Of a stretch of 32,076 bases of DNA, positions 16,301-23,685 are shown piece by piece. Under the pieces are notes generated by a model. It was not told where the DNA came from. It saw only the letters and a program-made list of their open reading frames with translations, and did no database searches. Source of the DNA: JBAZOY01 sp041648505 (GTDB lineage: Bacteria > Desulfobacterota > Syntrophia > Syntrophales > CG2-30-49-12); NCBI GenBank assembly GCA_041648505.1, contig JBAZOY010000024.1:1-32076 (forward strand), given 5' to 3'. Both the position numbers and the translations under genes were made by a program. Positions within the stretch are counted from its first letter, which is position 1. Every line of letters begins with the position of its first letter.

Positions 16301-16528
16301 ACCGCCCTCGAACGGGCGGAGAAGCTACGGACGGAAATTCTGTCGCAAAATTTCAATTTCAACAACCGCGATCTCGGTCAGGTTAAGCTCTCCTTGGGGG
16401 TAGCAACCTGTCCGATCCACGCTCAAACGGGGGAAGAGGTCATCGCCGCCGCCGATGGAGCGCTCTACCAAGCTAAGCAGACAGGCCGCAACCGCGTTCT
16501 GGCGGCAACAATCGGAAGCCAAAGATAA
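13400..16528 (+). CDS. membrane diguanylate cyclase with three PAS, GAF and GGDEF domains
   Basis: Signal-transducing c-di-GMP synthase of 1042 residues. Order: TM1 (about 14-30), extracytoplasmic sensor region (31-175), TM2 (177-197), HAMP-like linker and coiled coil (198-280), PAS1 (285-397), two near-duplicate PAS modules (398-665), coiled coil, GAF (about 700-860), GGDEF (870-1035). The active site is GGEEF (953-957), a form normally active, and the inhibitory I-site RGSD (944-947) sits five residues before it, so product inhibition is expected. AAGGGAGA precedes the ATG. In 60-base samples the flanking parts are 68-70% GC, but the PAS2 region is 48%. The stimulus is unknown. Confidence 0.93.
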   Translation: MKILNRSLIRHWMIYQCLSLFVILAAYTFFQFREIGLHVREDLENNVGRILTLFTDTITAHPDLFNEEDLDFLTKSLANKIPHIDRLLIVDHTLKVIADSRHLDIGRQTDQAMMIGVIREGKIQAFTFVKEGRSLLSFTQPIHGPYDEGRRSNVIGAISATVSLALIDEKIRNKQTESVVFLVGLFLLLLAFQYFWMTLSLRPLYRLIAAVRSFGNDREVAFTHSGTKEFDIMSDALEDARLKLQKQTEKRRHIEAALLESQKHLEQQVEERTAELTASRASMQHLLAASPAIIYTTEASGQYKTTYVSPNVMAEMGYNPEEFTSKPSFWLNHIHPDDGPAILAGLPRILEMDRLGHEYRFRFKDGRYHWIHDEMKLVRDQAGRPFEVIGFWMDITEHKRTEEALIVAEEAIRKRETLLNETGKMAHVGGWELDVSSLKQVWTEELYRIFEVDSDFQPNIENGFAFFTPDFRPTIEAIAQRAIDHGEPFDVDTTCITAKGNFRWVRIISKTLQENGKIVKLSGTMQDITEYKRTEEALIAAEEAIRKREALLNETGKVAHVGGWELDVNSLKMVWTEEIYRIYEVELDFEPNLENGLAFFTPESRPDIDQAIQQAIDDGKPFDVEMAISTTQTNTVRWVHIIGKALQENGKIVKLSGTMQDITERRGMEEALRQAKETLEEQVTTRTAELEAALHRAKRHSEQISLLGEMGGFLQSSSSLEEAYVTVGNFLKRLLPGWTGAVYLTMEEHGLAEAAVKWGDSSVLADVVATDSCWALRRERIHLKHDPVKGFPCTYAAEEEAKRMASGQALLGAYICLPLTAGGETLGIMHLRGPENDRGADPLEEATSLVQTAAEQIALSLANIRLREELRSQSIRDPLTGLFNRRYLDETLAREALRVERSSEPLSVIMLDIDHFKNFNDDFGHEAGDLVLRNLGVFLQKNIRGSDIACRYGGEEFTILLPGTPLETALERAEKLRTEILSQNFNFNNRDLGQVKLSLGVATCPIHAQTGEEVIAAADGALYQAKQTGRNRVLAATIGSQR
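14594..15394 (+). repeat. tandem PAS-module duplication inside the cyclase gene
   Basis: Two adjacent units of 133 and 134 codons (boundaries near 14594, 14993 and 15394). Both start with TEEALI.AEEAIRKRE and contain HVGGWELDV, VWTEE and LQENGKIVKLSGTMQDITE. Nucleotide identity is highest at the unit ends, including a long near-identical run coding for the LQENGKIVKL block, which points to a fairly recent duplication. The central ligand-facing parts have diverged more. Confidence 0.88.
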
Positions 16529-16560
16529 CGGAATGATTGCTCTTCAGGTTTTTTTGTTTC

Positions 16561-17868
16561 CTATTTTGCAGATTCTGCATACTGGACTACTTTTTTCGCA
16601 ATTTTGTTCACAACAGATTCAAACCTCTTCTCATCTCTATCCAACAATGTAATTCTGAAACCGGGCGTGGATGTAAAAAAAGATGTCAGTGGTATGACGC
16701 AGATACCTGTGGAACCCAGGAGATAATATACAAAACGTTTATCAAGCAGTATATTTTGGGCTGTCATATTTTCTATATACTGTTGAATATCAGCCTGTGC
16801 TATTGGTAATGTCTGATTGTGATTGAGAATCGCTTCGTTAAAAACCGCCGTCATGTAAAAAGCGCCATTGCTTCTGTTGGCGATGATGTAAGGCACATCC
16901 TTGAGAATATTATAGGCAATATTGGAGAGCCTTTCATAGTGGCAAACACGCTCATCCAGATAGGTCTGATACTCCGGATGAGTGAAGATTTTAGGAATCG
17001 CCATTTGCGGCAGCGTTGTTGAGCAAACTTCCGACATCTTCTGATGCAAAATGGCATCAATGTAACGATCAAACGCGTCATCTTTACCGGCATTATATAC
17101 TTCCATCCACCCGCAACGGGCACCAGGCCATGGAAACTCCTTGGATATTCCTTTCATGCTGATACCGGGCACATCTCCAATGATATCCGACAGGGGAACT
17201 GTTTTTTCTCCGTTATATACGATATGCTGATATGTTTCATCAAAAACAAGGAAAAGATCATATTTTCTGGCAATTTCCACAATCTGCAGAAGGGTCTCCT
17301 CCGGATATACAAAGCCCGTGGGATTGTCCGGGTTGATGACCAGAATACCGACAATTGCGCCATAGCTCCTCACCTTCCTCTCCAGTTCACTGATATCCGG
17401 ATGCCAGTTATTATAGGGATTCATCCGGTAGGTGTTGGGAGGAAAGGAGGCATGATGAACTTCCGCCAGCAAATGAGTCGAATAGGTCGGTTCAGGCATG
17501 ATAATCCGCGCATCTACCCGAATGGCACTGTAAGCCCGGGCAATTGCGTCACCGAGGCCGTTGAAAAAAATGATATCTTCCGGGGTTATCCGGATTTTTC
17601 CTCTTGTGTTGACACGTTCGGCAAGAAACTCCCGCGTTTCTTTTATACCTTTGGTGGGAGAGTAGGCATAAGAAAGATTGTCATTTTTTAAAATGTCGGT
17701 AAGTACAGTTTTCATCCAATCGGGAATTTTTTCTCCTTTCTGAATCGGATCACCGATATTCTCCCAGACAACTTCCACCCCGTATTCTGTTAACCTGTCG
17801 GCCACGGAGACGATATTACGTATCTCATAAACGAGTCCAGTACCGGCTTTTGCAATGTCTAATCTCAT
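16561..17868 (-). CDS. PLP-dependent class I/II aminotransferase
   Basis: Fold-type I aminotransferase of 435 residues. The PLP-binding lysine is in MKGISKEFPWPGARCGW, the cofactor-contacting blocks VINPDNPTGFVYP and VFDETYQHIVY are intact, and the N-terminal NIGDPIQKGEKIPDW and YAYSPTKGIKETREFLAER match the family. The start is ATG 17868, with GAGG 5 bases upstream; a GTG two codons earlier is less well placed. It is the last gene of the minus-strand block after uppP, 110 bp away, and converges on the cyclase gene with a 32-bp gap. The amino donor is not predictable; branched-chain transamination would suit the ilv neighbours, but an alanine/aspartate type is equally possible. Confidence 0.88.
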   Translation of the reverse strand: MRLDIAKAGTGLVYEIRNIVSVADRLTEYGVEVVWENIGDPIQKGEKIPDWMKTVLTDILKNDNLSYAYSPTKGIKETREFLAERVNTRGKIRITPEDIIFFNGLGDAIARAYSAIRVDARIIMPEPTYSTHLLAEVHHASFPPNTYRMNPYNNWHPDISELERKVRSYGAIVGILVINPDNPTGFVYPEETLLQIVEIARKYDLFLVFDETYQHIVYNGEKTVPLSDIIGDVPGISMKGISKEFPWPGARCGWMEVYNAGKDDAFDRYIDAILHQKMSEVCSTTLPQMAIPKIFTHPEYQTYLDERVCHYERLSNIAYNILKDVPYIIANRSNGAFYMTAVFNEAILNHNQTLPIAQADIQQYIENMTAQNILLDKRFVYYLLGSTGICVIPLTSFFTSTPGFRITLLDRDEKRFESVVNKIAKKVVQYAESAK

Positions 17869-17978
17869 AAACACCTCATGCTTTTGATAATATTACTCGA
17901 CTAATACAATTTGCGTAAAATTTCCATCATTTTTTCTGTAGGTGTCTCGGGATTGAAGGCTTTGAAAAACCGGGCACC

Positions 17979-18746
17979 TCACAATAATATAAACCATAAT
18001 AGAACAAATACGACACGATAAACGCCAAAAGGGATGAAGGTATGTGTTTTTATAAAACGAAGCAAGAATTTGATACTCAGAAGAGCCACAAAAAACGACG
18101 CAACAAATCCTACCATTAAAAACTGTATCTGGTGCAGGGAAAACTGCGGGGCATTCTTTAATAGATCGTACCCTGTTGCTGCCACCATAGTAGGAACCGC
18201 AAGAAGAAAGGAAAACTCAACAATGACTTCACGCCTCAGTCCCAAGATCAGCCCACCGATGATCGTAGCCCCTGCCCTGGATACACCTGGGATCACTGCA
18301 ATTGCCTGAAACAAACCAATCAGGAAACAATGTTTATAAGAAATATTGCTAAGCTCGGAAGCACTTCCTTCTTTCCCGCGATACCAGAGCTCAAAGGCAA
18401 TCAACAGCACTCCTCCAATTAACAGCGACCAGAGCACCACATAATTCGACCCCAGAAGATACCCTTTAATAATTTTATAGAGGGCAAAGCCCACAACCCC
18501 GGTGGGAATGAAGGCCGTGAGAACCCTCTTGATAACTTCAAAATCTATAAGTAACTTTCGCCAGTAGAGAACGAGAACGGATAAAATTGCACCTGCCTGG
18601 ATCGCTATTTCAAAACTCTTTAGAAATTCTGTAATATTGAGACCCAGAAGATGAGAGGCCAAAATGAGATGTCCTGTGGACGATATGGGAAGAAACTCTG
18701 AAATCCCCTCAACGACACCTAAAACCAAGGCAGTCAAAAAATCCAC
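17979..18746 (-). CDS. uppP: undecaprenyl-diphosphatase
   Basis: Integral membrane phosphatase (BacA/UppP) that recycles undecaprenyl diphosphate to the monophosphate carrier for peptidoglycan and O-antigen synthesis; it can confer bacitracin resistance. The 255-residue product has about eight hydrophobic segments and both signature motifs: EGISEFLPISSTGH near the N-terminus and PGVSRAGAT in the middle (the usual SRSG reads SRAG). The start is GTG 18746 with GAGGAGG about 8 bases upstream. It follows ilvD by 108 bp on the same strand without a visible terminator, so it may be read from the ilv promoter, although the functions are unrelated. Confidence 0.95.
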   Translation of the reverse strand: MDFLTALVLGVVEGISEFLPISSTGHLILASHLLGLNITEFLKSFEIAIQAGAILSVLVLYWRKLLIDFEVIKRVLTAFIPTGVVGFALYKIIKGYLLGSNYVVLWSLLIGGVLLIAFELWYRGKEGSASELSNISYKHCFLIGLFQAIAVIPGVSRAGATIIGGLILGLRREVIVEFSFLLAVPTMVAATGYDLLKNAPQFSLHQIQFLMVGFVASFFVALLSIKFLLRFIKTHTFIPFGVYRVVFVLLWFILL

Positions 18747-18854
18747 AGAATCATCCTCCTCTTTTACAATGGGAACAATTTACCATCAGGCAGTAATCCA
18801 TCCATTAAATATACGCTTACCACAATATACAGACATGTTAGTATAATTTAGTGG

Positions 18855-20519
18855 TTATTCATCACTGAAAATAGCACCGGTACTCGCTGAAGTGACCAGT
18901 CTGGCATACCTGGCAAGGTAGCCGCCTGTTACAACAGGGGGGGGAGGCTGAAAAGATTTTTTACGTCTGGCCAGTTCTTCTTCATTTACCATAAGGCTTA
19001 GCTTTTTATTGGGGATATCAATGACGATCCCGTCACCCTCCCTGATTAGGGCGATGGTTCCACCGTCCGCCGCTTCCGGTGATATGTGACCTATAGCCGC
19101 TCCCCTTGTCCCACCGCTAAATCTCCCATCCGTCAAAAGTGCTACTTTGTCATCGAGTCCCATACCTGCAATAGCGGAAGTGGGACCAAGCATCTCTCGC
19201 ATTCCGGGTCCGCCTCTGGGGCCTTCGTAACGGATCACCACAATATCACCGGGGTGAATCTTCCCGCCAAGGATGGCAGTCATGGCATCGTCCTCTCCGT
19301 CAAAGACGCGGGCAGCCCCCTTGTTTACCAGCATACTCCGGGCAACTGCCGACTGCTTGACCACCGCCCCATCAGGGGCGAGATTTCCCTTTAAGATAGC
19401 AATGCCTCCGTCACGACTGTAAGGTGTTTTAATAGAACGGATAACGTCATGGTTGATAACCTGCGCCTTTTTCAGGTTATCACCTACGGTTTTACCTGTT
19501 ACTGTCAGGGATGGAAGATGGATCACGCCCAGAGGGATGATCTCTTTCATTACGCCCTGGACCCCGCCGGCAAGATCAAGATCCTCGATATGATGTGACC
19601 CTGCCGGGCTGAGGTGGCAGATATTTGGGGTTTTTTCACTGATGGCATTGAAAAGGTCAATACTTAGCGTGATTCCTGCTTCATGAGCAATAGCAGGGAT
19701 ATGGAGAACGGTGTTGGTTGAGCATCCGAGAGCCATGTCCACGGCAATGGCATTCTCGAATGCCTCAAGGGTGGCAATCGCCCGTGGCTTAATATCTTTT
19801 TTCAGGAGGTCCATGATCTTCATGCCCGCATATTTAGCCAGACGCCTTCTCCCTGCATGAACGGCAGGGATCGTTCCACTTCCAGGAAGACTTAGACCAA
19901 TGGCCTCGGTGAGGCAGTTCATGGAATTTGCCGTATACATCCCGGAACACGAACCATATCCGGGACAAGCGAAATCTTCTAATGACTTCAATCGCTTTTC
20001 GCTGATCTGCCCGGATTTTACCGCTCCCACCCCCTCGAAGACAGTGATAAGATCAACCGTTTCCCCCTTGTGCCTACCGGCCAGCATGGGACCTCCGCTG
20101 ATGAATATGCTTGGAATGTTCAGGCGGAGAGCTGCCATAAGCATCCCGGGAACGATCTTGTCGCAGTTGGGAATAAATACCAACCCATCGAAGGGATGAG
20201 CCATCGCCATCACTTCAATGGAATCAGCGATCAACTCCCTGCTGGCGAGAGAGTATTTCATGCCCGTGTGCCCCATGGCAATGCCGTCACAGACACCGAT
20301 AACAGGAAACTCAACCGGTGTTCCTCCAGTCATCCTTATACCGGCCTTAACGTCCCCTGCAATCATATCGAGGTGGATGTGGCCGGGAATAATCTCGTTT
20401 GCCGCATTTACCACACCGATCAGGGGCCGAGCCAATTCCTCGTCGGTATATCCCATAGCCTTAAAGAGAGAACGATGGGGAGCCCTTTCGAGGCCCTTCT
20501 TCATTATGTCACTCCTCAT
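18855..20519 (-). CDS. ilvD: dihydroxy-acid dehydratase
   Basis: Iron-sulfur enzyme that dehydrates dihydroxyisovalerate and dihydroxymethylvalerate, third common step of valine/isoleucine synthesis. With the start at ATG 20519 (GGGAGG about 11 bases upstream; product begins MRSDIMKKGLERAPHRSL) it is 554 residues, a normal length. Cluster and active-site cysteines are visible in IPNCDKIVPGM and CPGYGSCSGMYTANSMNC; GCSTNTVLHIPAIAHEAG follows, and the C-terminal GPRGGPGMREML and LTDGRFSGGTRG are intact. A longer frame reaches back into ilvC but has no good start. It lies 38 bp after ilvC in the operon. Confidence 0.96.
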   Translation of the reverse strand: MRSDIMKKGLERAPHRSLFKAMGYTDEELARPLIGVVNAANEIIPGHIHLDMIAGDVKAGIRMTGGTPVEFPVIGVCDGIAMGHTGMKYSLASRELIADSIEVMAMAHPFDGLVFIPNCDKIVPGMLMAALRLNIPSIFISGGPMLAGRHKGETVDLITVFEGVGAVKSGQISEKRLKSLEDFACPGYGSCSGMYTANSMNCLTEAIGLSLPGSGTIPAVHAGRRRLAKYAGMKIMDLLKKDIKPRAIATLEAFENAIAVDMALGCSTNTVLHIPAIAHEAGITLSIDLFNAISEKTPNICHLSPAGSHHIEDLDLAGGVQGVMKEIIPLGVIHLPSLTVTGKTVGDNLKKAQVINHDVIRSIKTPYSRDGGIAILKGNLAPDGAVVKQSAVARSMLVNKGAARVFDGEDDAMTAILGGKIHPGDIVVIRYEGPRGGPGMREMLGPTSAIAGMGLDDKVALLTDGRFSGGTRGAAIGHISPEAADGGTIALIREGDGIVIDIPNKKLSLMVNEEELARRKKSFQPPPPVVTGGYLARYARLVTSASTGAIFSDE

Positions 20520-20557
20520 GTTTTCCATCCCTCCCATGAGAGTTTTGAAAAGAGTTC

Positions 20558-21610
20558 TTATTTTTTCCTTGACTCCGGCCTTAAGGAACGGACGGCAGCA
20601 CCTGCCTTCCACATCTCCATATTTCTCATCGCCTCCAGTTCCCTTTCAAGCCGCTGCCGGTAATCCGGAGCGCTGTTGGCTTCGAGTACAATCTGAACCT
20701 CCTTGCCCGACACAACACTCTCATATAACTTATCAAACACAGGAGCAACAGCATCACGGAATCTATCTTTCCAGTCCAGGGCGCCTCGCTGGGCAGTGGT
20801 ACTGCAATTGGCATACATCCAGTCCATACCATTATCCGCAACAAGGCGAATCAGACTCTGGGTCAGTTCTTCCACCGTTTCATTAAAGGCTTCACTGGGG
20901 GTATGACCATGGTTTCGTAACAGATTGTACTGGGCTTCCATGACACCAGCCAGACATCCCATGAGAACGCCTCTTTCTCCTGTAAGATCGCTGTATACCT
21001 CGTTCCGGAAGGTAGTAGCGAAGAGATAACCGGAACCTATAGCGATCCCAAGGGCAAGGGCAAGGTCCCTTGCCCGGCCGGTATAATCCTGAAAAACGGC
21101 ATAGCTCGCATTGATCCCGCTACCGGCAAGAAAGTTGCTGCGTACAGTACGCCCCGATCCCTTGGGGGCCACCATAATCACATCTATATTTTCCGGCGGG
21201 ATGACACCGGTCAGATCTTTGTAAACAATAGAAAACCCATGGGAGAAATAGAGGGTCTTACCTTCCGTAAGGTAAGGTTTGATCACCGGCCACATGGCCT
21301 TCTGACCTGCATCGGAAAGCAGATACTGAATAATGGTTCCCTGCTGGGCGGCTTCCTCCGGTGAAAAGAGGGCCTCACCAGGGGTGAATCCGTCATCTAT
21401 CGCCTTTTGCCAGGAGGAACTGCCCTTTCGCTGCCCAATGATAACCCTGATCCCGTTGTCTCTCATGTTCAACGCCTGTCCCGGACCCTGGACACCGTAG
21501 CCAAGAACGGCCACCGTTTCATCTCTCAGAACATCACGAGCCCGCTCCAGAGGGAATTCCTCGGAGGTTATCACCTCTTCCCACACACCACCAAAATTGA
21601 TTTTTGCCAT
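20558..21610 (-). CDS. ilvC: ketol-acid reductoisomerase, Bacteroidetes/fungal-like type
   Basis: Isomerises and reduces acetolactate or acetohydroxybutyrate with NAD(P)H, second common step of the pathway. The 350-residue protein has the Rossmann motif GYGVQGPGQALNMRDNG, a cofactor loop GQRKGSSSW, and the metal-site blocks SDLTGERGVLMG and SEAFNETVEELTQSL. The phrases LERARDVLRDETVAVLGYG, MDWMYANCSTTAQRGALDW and the RSLRPE terminus match, from memory, the roughly 350-residue IlvC of Bacteroides and the yeast Ilv5 core rather than the 330-residue class I form common in proteobacteria. GAGGGG lies 6 bases before the ATG. Middle gene of ilvBCD. Confidence 0.95.
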   Translation of the reverse strand: MAKINFGGVWEEVITSEEFPLERARDVLRDETVAVLGYGVQGPGQALNMRDNGIRVIIGQRKGSSSWQKAIDDGFTPGEALFSPEEAAQQGTIIQYLLSDAGQKAMWPVIKPYLTEGKTLYFSHGFSIVYKDLTGVIPPENIDVIMVAPKGSGRTVRSNFLAGSGINASYAVFQDYTGRARDLALALGIAIGSGYLFATTFRNEVYSDLTGERGVLMGCLAGVMEAQYNLLRNHGHTPSEAFNETVEELTQSLIRLVADNGMDWMYANCSTTAQRGALDWKDRFRDAVAPVFDKLYESVVSGKEVQIVLEANSAPDYRQRLERELEAMRNMEMWKAGAAVRSLRPESRKK

Positions 21611-21689
21611 AAGTCGCCCCTCTTATAAAATTCATGTTTTTCTCTATGCTTAGCATCTTACCCTTGGTGCGTCAAGAACACTTCAACAA

Positions 21690-23372
21690 TCAACCGAGGA
21701 GCATTTCGTTGAGCGGCGCCCCTGGTTTGACCATGGGATAAACGCATTCCTCCGGTTCAACATGAAAATCCATCACTACTACACCGGGAGTATCAAGGCC
21801 TTCTTTGAGAACCGTTTCCACATCTTCCGGTTTTGTTGCCCGTAAACCACGGGCACCGTAAGCTTCGGCTAGTCTGACAAAATCAGGAGTGTGGGTCATA
21901 TCGGTCTGGGAGTAGCGTTTCTCATAAAGTATTTCCTGCCACTGGCGTGGCATACCCAGAAAACGATTATTTAAGATCACCACCTTAACCGGCAGATGAT
22001 AATGGACCGCTGTTGCCAGTTCCTGAACATTCATCTGGATACTACCATCGCCGGCAATATCTATAACAAGCCGATCAGGACAGGCGACCTGTGCCCCGAT
22101 TGCCGCCGGCAATCCGAAACCCATTGTCCCCAGACCACCTGATGAAACAAAGTCGCCGGGATGATCGAAATGATAAAATTGCGCCGTCCACATTTGATGC
22201 TGACCTACGTCAGTGGTGATGATTGCCTCTCCTTTGGTAAGCCGATACAATTTTTCCACTACTTCCTGGGGCTTGATTCTCTTGCTGCTACGGTAAGTCA
22301 ATGGCACATCCCTTTTCCATCGCATGATTTGACGGAGCCAATCCCTCGTCTGTTCTTCAGGTATATTGATATTGTTGTCGGTTATACTACGGTTGAGAAA
22401 TTCCAGGACAGCATTGCAGTCACCCACAATCGCCAGGTCGGCCCTCACAGATTTATTGATGCATGTGGGGTCTATATCAATGTGAATAATTCTGGCATGG
22501 GGAGCAAAAGTATCAACTTTGGAGGTAACACGGTCGTCAAACCGGGCGCCAATAGCGATCAAAAGGTCGCAGTTACTGATTGCCATGTTGGCATAGTAGG
22601 TACCATGCATTCCAACCATGCCGAGCCAGAGGGGATCTGTTCCGGGAAACGTCCCAAGCCCCATCAGCGTTGAGGTAACGGGTACGTTAAGACTCTTTAC
22701 AAACATCCTGAGAGCATGTGATGCATTGCCGCGAATTACACCACCTCCCGAGATAAGAACAGGCTTTTTTGCCCTGGTGATCATGTCGAGGACGGGAGCA
22801 CCTCTCTCTTCCCATGACCTGTCTGTATTGGCGGTGACATTAAGCGGTTGTGGCAATGTTTCTTCTTCCGTAACCGACTGCATGACATCCTTGGGAAGAT
22901 CTACCAGCACCGGTCCGGGACGCCCTGTACGGGCAATATAAAATGCCTCTTGAATGGTTCTGGCTAAATCTTTAACATCTTTGACCAGAAAATTACGCTT
23001 GGTGCAGGGTTTTGTAATGCCGGTGATATCCACTTCCTGGAAGGCACTGCTGCCGATCATCATGGTGGGAACCTGCCCGGTAAAGACGACAACCGGGATG
23101 GAATCCATGTGGGCATTGGCAATACCGGTTACCGTATTGGTAGCACCCGGCCCCGATGTCACCAGGCAAACACCGGTCCTGCCGGATACCCTCGCATATC
23201 CATCGGCGGCGTGTACAGCACCCTGTTCGTGCCGTACCAGAATATGTCTGATATTTTGTCTCATCATTTCATCATAAATGTCCATCACAGTGCCACCCGG
23301 ATAACCGAAGATGGTATCCACGTTCTCCTGCTCTAAGACCTTAAAAAATATCTGTGAGCCTGTTAATTTCAT
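21690..23372 (-). CDS. ilvB: acetolactate synthase, large (catalytic) subunit
   Basis: Thiamine-diphosphate enzyme that condenses pyruvate with pyruvate or 2-oxobutyrate, first common step of branched-chain amino acid synthesis. 560 residues from ATG 23372, which has GGAGG 9 bases upstream; an in-frame ATG three codons earlier touches that site and is less likely. Visible: the catalytic Glu in VRHEQGAVHAADGYAR, the FAD-region block GARFDDRVTSKVDTFAPHA, and the TPP site GDGSIQMNVQELATAV followed by NN. The FAD region favours the biosynthetic over the catabolic (AlsS) enzyme. No ilvN follows: ilvC begins only 79 bp later. Expression is probably set by the attenuator just upstream. Confidence 0.95.
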   Translation of the reverse strand: MKLTGSQIFFKVLEQENVDTIFGYPGGTVMDIYDEMMRQNIRHILVRHEQGAVHAADGYARVSGRTGVCLVTSGPGATNTVTGIANAHMDSIPVVVFTGQVPTMMIGSSAFQEVDITGITKPCTKRNFLVKDVKDLARTIQEAFYIARTGRPGPVLVDLPKDVMQSVTEEETLPQPLNVTANTDRSWEERGAPVLDMITRAKKPVLISGGGVIRGNASHALRMFVKSLNVPVTSTLMGLGTFPGTDPLWLGMVGMHGTYYANMAISNCDLLIAIGARFDDRVTSKVDTFAPHARIIHIDIDPTCINKSVRADLAIVGDCNAVLEFLNRSITDNNINIPEEQTRDWLRQIMRWKRDVPLTYRSSKRIKPQEVVEKLYRLTKGEAIITTDVGQHQMWTAQFYHFDHPGDFVSSGGLGTMGFGLPAAIGAQVACPDRLVIDIAGDGSIQMNVQELATAVHYHLPVKVVILNNRFLGMPRQWQEILYEKRYSQTDMTHTPDFVRLAEAYGARGLRATKPEDVETVLKEGLDTPGVVVMDFHVEPEECVYPMVKPGAPLNEMLLG

Positions 23373-23447
23373 TTCTAACATCCTCCCCCTCTGTCCGTAA
23401 CTTACACATGCCTGACAAGTTGGCTTAAGTTGTGTAATTTTTATGAC

Positions 23448-23482
23448 AAAAAAAGACCGCTACCAAGAGCTGGTAGCGGTCT
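23448..23482 (-). terminator. ilv attenuator terminator
   Basis: On the minus strand AGACCGCTACCA and TGGTAGCGGTCT form a 12-bp perfect stem around a 5-base loop (GCTCT), followed by a run of seven T. It sits 33 bases after the leader-peptide stop and about 75 bases before the ilvB start, the classic position of a transcription attenuator. It would also stop any read-through from lptF-lptG. Confidence 0.93.
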
Positions 23483-23539
23483 TTGAATCAGTAAGACATC
23501 ATTAGTCGCAAACCATCACCCAGCCTCCTTTTGGCAGGG
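23469..23539 (-). promoter_or_regulatory. ilv attenuator: competing pause and antiterminator segments
   Basis: Segment 1 (CCCTGCC, 23533-23539) can pair with segment 2 (GGCTGGG, 23519-23525) across a 7-base loop with one U-U mismatch. Segment 2, extended as GCTGGGTGATGGT (23512-23524), can instead pair with ACCGCTACCAGC (23469-23480), the 5' arm of the terminator, with one bulge, one mismatch and two G-U pairs. A ribosome stalled on the Ile/Val/Leu codons would cover segment 1 and free segment 2 to form the antiterminator. A ribosome reaching the stop codon would cover segment 2 and allow termination. The pairing was done by eye, without energies. Confidence 0.72.
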
Positions 23540-23599
23540 AATAAGTACTACTGTAATTATCGCTACTATATTGTTGCTATAACCACTCCAGCTGCGCAT
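23516..23599 (-). CDS. ilvL: ilv operon leader peptide
   Basis: A 27-codon ORF between promoter and terminator. Residues 11-20 read IVAIITVVLI: eight of ten are Ile, Val or Leu, the end products of the operon. GAGAGG lies 9 bases before its ATG. The stop codon falls inside the segment that can form the antiterminator, as expected for ribosome-mediated attenuation. The peptide itself is presumed to have no other function. I use the symbol ilvL by analogy with the enterobacterial leader; the sequences need not be homologous. Confidence 0.88.
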   Translation of the reverse strand: MRSWSGYSNNIVAIITVVLIPCQKEAG

Positions 23600-23621
23600 A
23601 TCAAAATTCCTCTCAGTAAAT

Positions 23622-23650
23622 CTCATAGCAAATCCCATTAACATTGTCAA
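23622..23650 (-). promoter_or_regulatory. sigma-70 promoter of the ilv operon
   Basis: Minus-strand TTGACA (23645-23650) and TATGAG (23622-23627) are separated by exactly 17 bases. Transcription should start near 23615, giving a leader of about 16 bases before the ilvL ATG. The -35 box lies 35 bases after the lptG stop. Confidence 0.75.
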
Positions 23651-23685
23651 CTTAATTTTTAAAAGTGCGAAGCTGAATGCCTTGC

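Noticed and set aside
17940..17985. Imperfect hairpin after uppP (AGGTGTCTCGG with CCGGGCACCT) as a terminator
   Set aside because: The stem is mismatched, the loop is long, and no T run follows in the uppP direction.
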